From NCBI GenBank assembly GCA_902530745.1, contig CACABO010000003.1, forward strand, positions 117,397 to 162,035: 44,639 nt of DNA. Reading direction: 5' to 3'. The translations under genes were made by a program, and so were the position numbers. The notes below the pieces were generated by a model that was not told the DNA's origin, searched no databases, and saw only the letters and a program-made list of their open reading frames with translations. The DNA comes from an uncultured Alphaproteobacteria bacterium (lineage in GTDB: Bacteria; Pseudomonadota; Alphaproteobacteria; HIMB59). Positions 39,196 through 44,639 of the stretch are shown piece by piece. The stretch's first letter is position 1; every line of letters starts with the position of its first letter.

Positions 39196-40563
39196 TTAAG
39201 AAGTTTGCAATATTCTAGTCAAAAGTTCAATATCTTCTGCTAAGTTAGGATCATTGACCATAATTTCTTCGATAGTTTTAATAGCATGAATAACAGTGGT
39301 ATGGTCTCTACCACCAAATTTTCTACCAATTTCAGGTAAAGATCTTGTGGTGATTGACTTAGCTAAATACATTGCAACTTGTCTTGGACGCGCCACAGAC
39401 CTTGATCTTCTCGGAGAATGCATATCAGAAAGTTTAATATTGTAATGCTCAACAACTTTCTTTTGAATTTCATCAATTGTAATTTTTCTTGAATTAGTCC
39501 TGAGTAAATCTTTTAAAACATCTTTTACGAGGTCAACAGATATTTCTGAGTCCTGAATTGAAGCATGAACTGCTAATCTATTTAAAGCGCCTTCCATTTC
39601 TCTAACATTATTGGTGATCTTATTTGCTAAAAATTCCATTACCTCATGTTTTAGATTTATTGATTTTTGTTCAGCTTTAGCCTGCAGAATACCTAATCGT
39701 AATTCATAAGTTAAGGGATGTATATCCGCTACTAATCCCCAGCCTAATCTGGACTTTAATCTGTCCTCTAAACCATCAAGATCAGCAGGGGATTTATCAG
39801 CTGAAATAATAATTTGTCTTTTTTTGTCAATTAAAGTGTTAAAAGTATGAAAGAATTCCTCCTGAGTATTATCTTTACCAATAATAAATTGCACATCGTC
39901 AATCATTAGAACATCTACTGATCTGAATTGTTCTTTAAAGCTCATAATATTTTTAAATCTAAGAGCTTTAATAAACTGATACATAAATTTTTCAGCTGTT
40001 AAATAAACAACATTTTTTTTGGGATTTCTTTTTTTAATATTCCATGCAACCGCATGCATTAAATGTGTTTTACCTAATCCAACACCACCATACAAGAATA
40101 ATGGATTAAAGCTTACGACTTCTGATTGTGCTACACGTTGGGCTGCTGCGTATGCCAACTCATTGGGTTTACCAACAATAAAATTATCAAAAGTAAATTT
40201 TGGATCTAATGGTGCAGAAATATCATCATAATATGTGTCTTCGTCATCATCTTTATCTTCATAGATGACTTCTGTACCAGGAATAATTCGATTATTATTT
40301 TCTTTAACGAGTATAGCCAATTTATCGATGCTATGACCATGGTCCATATAAGCTTTTTTAATAACAGAAGCATAATTTTTTATGATCCAGTCACGTAAAA
40401 ACCTAGTTGGAACTGAGAGAGTAAGAGAAGTGTCAATTAAAGACTCAAAATAAATCGGTTTAATCCAGTTTTGGAAGGTATCTTTATCAAGTGATTTTTT
40501 TAATTCAGATGTGATCTTTGGCCAGGACACATCTATGCCACCTTGATGCTTATCGTCTTCCAC
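39196..40563 (-). CDS. dnaA: chromosomal replication initiator DnaA
   Basis: A 455-residue AAA+ initiator. Domain I is followed by a short acidic linker (about 102-114). Walker A is GGVGLGKTH (159-167) and Walker B is VLMIDDVQF. The C-terminal DNA-binding domain has the DnaA signature RSVARPRQVAMYLA and GGRDHTTVIHA. The start is GTG, with AGGAAGGA about 10 bases upstream. It heads the abutting series dnaA-dnaN-recF-gyrB-regB-regA. Confidence 0.98.
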   Translation of the reverse strand: MEDDKHQGGIDVSWPKITSELKKSLDKDTFQNWIKPIYFESLIDTSLTLSVPTRFLRDWIIKNYASVIKKAYMDHGHSIDKLAILVKENNNRIIPGTEVIYEDKDDDEDTYYDDISAPLDPKFTFDNFIVGKPNELAYAAAQRVAQSEVVSFNPLFLYGGVGLGKTHLMHAVAWNIKKRNPKKNVVYLTAEKFMYQFIKALRFKNIMSFKEQFRSVDVLMIDDVQFIIGKDNTQEEFFHTFNTLIDKKRQIIISADKSPADLDGLEDRLKSRLGWGLVADIHPLTYELRLGILQAKAEQKSINLKHEVMEFLANKITNNVREMEGALNRLAVHASIQDSEISVDLVKDVLKDLLRTNSRKITIDEIQKKVVEHYNIKLSDMHSPRRSRSVARPRQVAMYLAKSITTRSLPEIGRKFGGRDHTTVIHAIKTIEEIMVNDPNLAEDIELLTRILQTS

Positions 40564-40625
40564 TAACTTAATTCCTTCCTCTAAAAGATGAACTATTTAA
40601 GCATGAAAAGTAAAAAAAGAAGAAT

Positions 40626-40669
40626 AAAAAAAAATGTTTTTTTTAAAAAAAATTGCTTGAAAAAAAAAA
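40626..40669. repeat. A/T-tract region with T8A8 palindrome between rpsT and dnaA
   Basis: Between the two genes lie an A9 tract, the palindrome TTTTTTTTAAAAAAAA (40637-40652) and an A10 tract. On the minus strand, the coding strand here, the order after the rpsT stop is a T run, the self-complementary segment and a further T9 run. This could act as a weak U-rich terminator for rpsT or simply as bent, easily melted DNA before dnaA. I cannot decide between these. Confidence 0.4.
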
Positions 40670-40936
40670 TTATTTTGAAATTGCGGTTATGTCTTTTTGT
40701 AGTTTTGAGATGGTTCTAGATGCCTTGTTGAGGTGCATGATTTTCTTTTTAGTAGATTTATGCAATACAGACATAACTACTTTTAGTTTCGCCATTGATT
40801 CCTCTACCTTTTTATCTTTAATGAGTTTATCAATTGCCTTTAACTGGGTTGAAACATTTGATTTTACAGCTTTGTTAACTGTTTTTCTTCTATCAGACTG
40901 TCGAAGTCTTTTTTTTGCTGATTTATGTTGTGGCAT
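40670..40936 (-). CDS. rpsT: 30S ribosomal protein S20
   Basis: An 88-residue basic protein starting MPQHKSAKKRLRQSDRR, the usual S20 beginning, with the helical remainder and a lysine-rich middle. S20 binds 16S rRNA early in small-subunit assembly. Its position between mutM and dnaA is the common alphaproteobacterial order. No strong ribosome-binding site precedes the ATG. Confidence 0.96.
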   Translation of the reverse strand: MPQHKSAKKRLRQSDRRKTVNKAVKSNVSTQLKAIDKLIKDKKVEESMAKLKVVMSVLHKSTKKKIMHLNKASRTISKLQKDITAISK

Positions 40937-40981
40937 ATAAAAGTATTATTAACAGGTTGTTCGTCTAAAAGCGTTAGTAAC

Positions 40982-40990
40982 TTATACACA
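40982..40990 (+). promoter_or_regulatory. single DnaA-box-like site
   Basis: TTATACACA fits the relaxed DnaA box TTWTNCACA. It lies in the 59-base gap between mutM and rpsT, about 420 bases upstream of the dnaA start on the same transcript direction. No cluster of further boxes was seen nearby, so this is a possible autoregulatory site and not evidence of an origin. Confidence 0.35.
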
Positions 40991-40995
40991 TTTTT

Positions 40996-41814
40996 TTATT
41001 TTTGTAAAGCAGGCGAAAAAAAAGTCGAACGCCCATTTTGGATGATTTTTTTTATTTTATAAGTCTTTTTTTTGTATATTACATGTTTCTTTTGATAGAC
41101 CTTAAATAAACTCTGAAAACTTCCAAGGGTTCCATCTGGGGATTTATAATCATTTATTGAAGAGCCCCCATTTTTTAAAGATAGTTTCAATACAAATTTA
41201 CAAGAGCTTAATAACTGAGATATTTCTGCTTTTTTAAGAGTGTAAGTTAGTCTTTGTGGATTTAACTTTGAATGAAAAAGAGCTTCATTAGCGTATATGT
41301 TTCCAATACCAACAATTAGACTTTGATCAAGTAAAGCTTGTTTCAAAGAGATTTTTTTGCTTATAAATTTTTTATACACCTCATTTAAATTAACCTTGTT
41401 AATTAATAAATCAGTGCCGTAGTTATTAAAAAAAAATTTAACTTCTTTTGAATCTTTAAGCCTAAAAAACATGCCGAACCTTCGAGGATCATTATAAATA
41501 ATTTTAAATTCTTTAAATTGTAAAACAACATGGTCATGTTTTTCTTTTTTATAATTCTCGTTTAAATAAAACTTTAATCGACCGCTCATTCCCAAATGAA
41601 TAATTACATAATTATCGTTTTCTAATCCTATGATTATGTATTTTGCAAAGCGTTCAACAGATATAATTTTTTTCTGTGATATTTGCTCAAGATCTTTAAA
41701 ATTTAAATTTTTTCTTAGTTTTTTTTGCGACCTATTGATAGAAATAATTTTTTTTCCTTTAACTTTTGACTTTAAATATCTTATTGTGGTTTCTACTTCA
41801 GGTAGTTCGGGCAT
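40996..41814 (-). CDS. mutM: formamidopyrimidine-DNA glycosylase with zincless finger
   Basis: A 272-residue Fpg/MutM that removes 8-oxoguanine. The catalytic N-terminus MPELPEVET, the Lys58 region RFAKYI, HLGMSGRL and the helix-two-turn-helix GIGNIYANEAL are intact. The C-terminal finger keeps its frame and the DNA-contacting Arg262 in GRSTF, but the four zinc cysteine positions are Tyr247, Lys250, Ser267 and Leu270. The protein has only one cysteine in total. The fold would therefore be a zincless finger, as known in NEIL1-type relatives. Its ATG overlaps the divergent ubiE ATG. Confidence 0.93.
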   Translation of the reverse strand: MPELPEVETTIRYLKSKVKGKKIISINRSQKKLRKNLNFKDLEQISQKKIISVERFAKYIIIGLENDNYVIIHLGMSGRLKFYLNENYKKEKHDHVVLQFKEFKIIYNDPRRFGMFFRLKDSKEVKFFFNNYGTDLLINKVNLNEVYKKFISKKISLKQALLDQSLIVGIGNIYANEALFHSKLNPQRLTYTLKKAEISQLLSSCKFVLKLSLKNGGSSINDYKSPDGTLGSFQSLFKVYQKKHVIYKKKTYKIKKIIQNGRSTFFSPALQK

Positions 41815-42514
41815 GATAACTAAAAATAGTTTAAATAATTATAATATTACAGATATTTTTGAAAATGTATCTCATGCTAGATATGATTTAATGAACGATA
41901 TTATGAGTCTTGGCATACATAGACTTTGGAAAAAATATTTTGTTGACCTAGTATTATCAAATTATACCGATAATGAGAAAATTTTAGACATTGCTAGTGG
42001 TAGTGGAGATATTTTTAATTTGCTTCCTATTTCAAAAAATCTTTATGCTTTAGATCCTGTTTCCGAAATGCACAATATATCCAGAAAAAAAAATGGTTCT
42101 AAAAAAATTAATTACGAAGTTGGTTATGCAGAAAATTTGCCTTATAAAAAAAATTTTTTTCAAATTATAACATGTACTTATGGTGTAAGAAATTTTAAGA
42201 ATCGAAAAAATGGTTTTTCTGAGATTTATAGATGTCTTAAAAAAAATGGTTATTTTTTTATTATGGAATTTGGTATTCCAAAAAGAGATTTATTAAAAAA
42301 TCCATACAAAAACTTTTTAAAATATATTTTACCTTTTACCGGTAGCATCATCTCCAATGATAGATATAGTTATAAATACTTAGCTGACAGTATTATTTCT
42401 TTTCCTAATCAAAATAACCTTCTTAAAGAACTTATAAATACAGGTTTTTCTCATATCAAAACTATTGATTTCATTTCTGGTGCTAACAGCATATATATAG
42501 TGCAGAAAAAATGA
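41813..42514 (+). CDS. ubiE: ubiquinone/menaquinone C-methyltransferase UbiE
   Basis: A 234-residue SAM methyltransferase acting on the ubiquinone ring. The family opening is ARYDLMNDIMSLGIHRLWKK, motif I is LDIASGSGDI and the second signature region is TYGVRNFKNR. The N-terminus is a little shorter than usual. The ATG at 41813 is chosen because the in-frame sequence upstream is only the antisense of mutM. That places its start codon across the mutM start codon (41812-41815, CATG). It overlaps coaC by 4 bases (ATGA). The ubiB gene often found next is absent. Confidence 0.93.
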   Translation: MITKNSLNNYNITDIFENVSHARYDLMNDIMSLGIHRLWKKYFVDLVLSNYTDNEKILDIASGSGDIFNLLPISKNLYALDPVSEMHNISRKKNGSKKINYEVGYAENLPYKKNFFQIITCTYGVRNFKNRKNGFSEIYRCLKKNGYFFIMEFGIPKRDLLKNPYKNFLKYILPFTGSIISNDRYSYKYLADSIISFPNQNNLLKELINTGFSHIKTIDFISGANSIYIVQKK

Positions 42515-43029
42515 AAATTTTAATAATAATAACGGGGAGTGTTGGCTGTTATAAATCTTTAGATCTAATTCGTGAGTGCCAAAAAAAAGCCATTGAATAT
42601 GAAGTTATTGCAACAAAAAACACTTATGAGTTTATTTCTAAACTATTACTTGAAACGATTTCCAATAAGCCAGTGTATTCAGAGCTATTTGATTTGGATA
42701 TGGAAAAAAAAATTGGTCACATAAAATTAGCACGAGATAATACTCATATTATTGTTTACCCTGCGACAGCTAATATAATTTCAAAATTTGCAAAAGGTTT
42801 TTGTGATGACCTAGCTCTAACATGTATGATTGCAGCAAACAAACCTATATATTTTGCACCTGCAATGAATAAAGAAATGTGGGCTAATCAAATTATTCAA
42901 GACAATGTGGACTATTTAAAGAAAATTGGCCATCATTTTATTGGCCCAGATGATGGATCTTTAGCTTGTGGTGAGTATGGTAGTGGTCGATTAGTTGATC
43001 CTAGTGAAATCATTAGTCAACTTAAGTAA
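42511..43029 (+). CDS. coaC: phosphopantothenoylcysteine decarboxylase (CoaC part of CoaBC)
   Basis: A 172-residue flavin-dependent decarboxylase that makes 4'-phosphopantetheine for coenzyme A. Catalytic His70 is in IGHIKLAR, the substrate-binding motif PAMN is at 117-120 and the active cysteine is Cys153 in LACGEYGSGR. Normally this is the N-terminal half of a fused CoaBC protein of about 400 residues. Here a single TAA at 43027-43029 ends it at the domain boundary, and the ligase half continues in the same frame. Confidence 0.93.
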   Translation: MKILIIITGSVGCYKSLDLIRECQKKAIEYEVIATKNTYEFISKLLLETISNKPVYSELFDLDMEKKIGHIKLARDNTHIIVYPATANIISKFAKGFCDDLALTCMIAANKPIYFAPAMNKEMWANQIIQDNVDYLKKIGHHFIGPDDGSLACGEYGSGRLVDPSEIISQLK

Positions 43030-43668
43030 TTGAAACACGCATTAATAACTATTGGTTGCACTCGAGAGTATATAGATCCAGTAAGATATATATCAAATGA
43101 GTCATCAGGTCGGCAAGGCATAGCTTTAATAAAAAGCCTATTAAAATTTAATTATAAAGTTATTTGTTTACACGGATATCTTCAAACAAAACAAATATTC
43201 TCAAAAAATGTTAAGTTTATCTTCACTCCTACAGCAGATGAAATGTTAAAAGAAGCAAAAAAATATAAGTCTATCGACTTAGGAATTTTTAATGCTGCGG
43301 TAAGTGATTATAAAGCTAAAAAATATAATAAACTGAAAATTAAGAAAAAAAATGGACTGTCTTTAAAATTAACCAATAACCCTGATATTTTAAGATCAAT
43401 GTCATTTGGTAAATATAAACCTAAAGTTACAGTCGGATTTGCTTATGAAACAAATGATGTATTTAAAAATGCAAAAAAAAAATTGCTTTCCAAAAATTGT
43501 GATTATCTAGTTTTGAACTTTCCAACAGCAGAAGATAAAATTTTTAATTCAAAATACAATAATGGTATTTTAATTGGAAGATCAGGTGACTTTTTAAATT
43601 TAGGAAATGTAACTAAAACAATTTTTGCAAATAAAATTGTTAAATACATTAGCAATAGAAAGAATTAG
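43030..43668 (+). CDS. coaB: phosphopantothenate--cysteine ligase (CoaB part of CoaBC)
   Basis: A 212-residue ligase joining cysteine to 4'-phosphopantothenate. It has the motif TREYIDPVRYISNESSG near the N-terminus, FNAAVSDYKAKK in the middle and TNNPDIL after it. The first possible codon is TTG directly after the coaC stop codon and in the same frame, without an obvious ribosome-binding site. Initiation by a terminating ribosome is the likely mechanism if this is a true split gene. Otherwise the TAA is read through or is a sequence error, and the gene is a normal fused coaBC. Confidence 0.9.
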   Translation: MKHALITIGCTREYIDPVRYISNESSGRQGIALIKSLLKFNYKVICLHGYLQTKQIFSKNVKFIFTPTADEMLKEAKKYKSIDLGIFNAAVSDYKAKKYNKLKIKKKNGLSLKLTNNPDILRSMSFGKYKPKVTVGFAYETNDVFKNAKKKLLSKNCDYLVLNFPTAEDKIFNSKYNNGILIGRSGDFLNLGNVTKTIFANKIVKYISNRKN

Positions 43669-43669
43669 G

Positions 43670-44113
43670 ATGGTTTATATAAAAGTAAAAAAGATAAATG
43701 ATAACGTTACTCTTCCAACTTATGAGACATCATCTAGTGCCGGAATGGATATTAGAGCATACTTACCTAATGGAAAAGTTAGCATACTACCAAAAGAAAC
43801 AAAACTAATTGGAACTGGATTATTTTTTGAAATTCCAAATGGATTAGAAGTTCAAATTAGACCTCGAAGTGGACTGGCTGTGAAAAACTTTATTACTGTT
43901 CTTAACAGCCCAGGAACTATAGATGCTGACTATCGAGGTGAAATAAAAGTGATTTTAATAAATCATGGATCAAAAATGTTTGAAATTGAAGATAAAATGA
44001 GGATTGCACAAATGGTTGTGTCAAAATATGAAAAGGTTAATTTTGAACTAGTAAGTCATTTAAGTGAAAGCGAGAGGGGTAGTGGTGGTTTTGGATCAAC
44101 AGGAACAAAGTGA
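43670..44113 (+). CDS. dut: deoxyuridine 5'-triphosphate nucleotidohydrolase
   Basis: A 147-residue trimeric dUTPase that converts dUTP to dUMP. All five motifs are seen: AGMDIRAY, RPRSGLAVK, GTIDADYRGEI with catalytic Asp85, RIAQMVV and the C-terminal RGSGGFGSTG. The ATG at 43670 starts one base after the coaB stop. An earlier in-frame start inside coaB is rejected because the family begins at this methionine. The order coaBC-dut-ThiF/MoeB is common in alphaproteobacteria. Confidence 0.96.
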   Translation: MVYIKVKKINDNVTLPTYETSSSAGMDIRAYLPNGKVSILPKETKLIGTGLFFEIPNGLEVQIRPRSGLAVKNFITVLNSPGTIDADYRGEIKVILINHGSKMFEIEDKMRIAQMVVSKYEKVNFELVSHLSESERGSGGFGSTGTK

Positions 44114-44639
44114 AAAACTGATTGAAGAGTTTGGAAGACAAATTTTAGTTCCTGGGATAAATGAAGAGGGGCAACTAAATATCTCTAAGAAAAAAATTTG
44201 TATAATTGGCTTAGGTGCTCTGGGAACTGTTGCATCACAATATCTTGTTCGAGCTGGGATTGGTGAGATACACCTTATTGATTATGATATTATCGAGAAG
44301 TCAAATTTACATCGTCAAATTAATTATGATAAAGATGATGTTGGTAAATCTAAATCAAACACTTCAAAACATAAACTAAATAATATAAATGACTCAACAA
44401 TAATAAAAGAGCATTCTTTAAATTTTGAGTCTTTCATAAAAAAAAATCCAAATAATAATTTTGATTTAATATTTGATTGCACGGATAATCATCAGAATAA
44501 AATTTTTTCTTCAAAATATTCTAGAGCAAATAAAATTTCATTTGTATCCATTTCAATTAACTCTTCAGAGGGCATATACTTTGCACAAAACAATGAAGAA
44601 AATAATCCATTATGTTTTGAGTGCCTATTTCCTAAAGTT
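44085..44639 (+). CDS. HesA/MoeB/ThiF-family adenylyltransferase, 3' truncated
   Basis: This reading frame runs off the window after 185 residues. It opens with EEFGRQILVPGINEEGQ, followed by the nucleotide-binding motif GLGALGTVASQYLVRAGIG and the LIDYDIIEKSNLHRQ segment with its conserved Asp and Arg. It then has a DCTDNHQNK stretch and the first zinc pair CFEC near the cut end. Such E1-like proteins adenylate the C-terminus of MoaD or ThiS. The GTG at 44085, preceded by AGGGG, is preferred; a TTG at 44091 is possible. Either start overlaps dut. MoeB versus ThiF cannot be decided from the part present. Confidence 0.88.
   Translation, partial: MVLDQQEQSEKLIEEFGRQILVPGINEEGQLNISKKKICIIGLGALGTVASQYLVRAGIGEIHLIDYDIIEKSNLHRQINYDKDDVGKSKSNTSKHKLNNINDSTIIKEHSLNFESFIKKNPNNNFDLIFDCTDNHQNKIFSSKYSRANKISFVSISINSSEGIYFAQNNEENNPLCFECLFPKV

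Noticed and set aside
40564-40995. Chromosomal origin of replication
   Set aside because: Only one DnaA-like box and some A/T tracts are present. An origin call would need a cluster of boxes or GC-skew data that a single window cannot give.
42511-43668. CoaBC split as a frameshift
   Set aside because: Both halves are in the same reading frame, so no insertion or deletion is involved. Only a single stop codon separates them.

Overview
This is a strongly AT-rich, very compact chromosomal segment of an alphaproteobacterium, most likely a streamlined pelagic marine lineage of the SAR11 / AEGEAN-169 (HIMB59) kind. The organism call is an inference. It rests on the gene order ubiE / mutM / rpsT / dnaA / dnaN / recF / gyrB, the RegB/RegA pair, the block tsaE-amgK-murU-trxA, an M24-family DMSP lyase (DddP) and the near absence of intergenic DNA. 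Both window edges cut genes.

Region 1 (1-12.5 kb) is a galactoside-catabolism cluster. It holds the end of a GH42-type beta-galactosidase, an SDR oxidoreductase, an IolD-type thiamine-diphosphate hydrolase and a divergent D-2-hydroxyacid dehydrogenase. A minus-strand series follows, in transcription order: galE, sugar-binding protein, two MalF/MalG-type permeases, GH4 alpha-galactosidase, galT, galK and an SMP-30 lactonase. Together these import alpha- and beta-galactosides, release galactose and feed it through the Leloir pathway. The lactonase, and possibly the SDR, suggest a parallel oxidative branch. No ABC ATPase is present.

Region 2 (12.6-19.8 kb) is accessory metabolism. It contains a class II aldolase translationally coupled to an FGGY kinase, a secreted PQQ-type aldose dehydrogenase, a thioredoxin-reductase-like ferredoxin-NADP reductase, and a two-gene operon in which an unknown methyltransferase-like protein overlaps a DddP-type DMSP lyase.

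Region 3 (19.8-25.7 kb) is one minus-strand run: adenosine kinase, ahcY, metK, tsaE, amgK, murU, trxA. The first three recycle the products of SAM-dependent methylation, the middle genes serve tRNA t6A synthesis and peptidoglycan recycling, and trxA closes the run. The addAB genes often found between murU and trxA in alphaproteobacteria are absent here.

Region 4 (25.7-30 kb) is an nrdA-nrdB-glutaredoxin operon behind the only intergenic region longer than 300 bp. A sigma70-like promoter there overlaps a pair of NrdR-like boxes. NrdB has Glu where the first metal ligand is usually Asp.

Region 5 (30-44.6 kb) is the replication/housekeeping block. Minus strand, in transcription order: mutM, rpsT, dnaA, dnaN, recF, gyrB, regB, regA, polA, with stop and start codons abutting or overlapping from dnaA to regA. 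Plus strand: ubiE, coaC, coaB, dut and a truncated ThiF/MoeB gene. Oddities include a MutM without zinc-finger cysteines, overlapping divergent start codons of mutM and ubiE, and a coaBC split by one in-frame stop codon. No rRNA, tRNA, CRISPR array or insertion sequence was seen.
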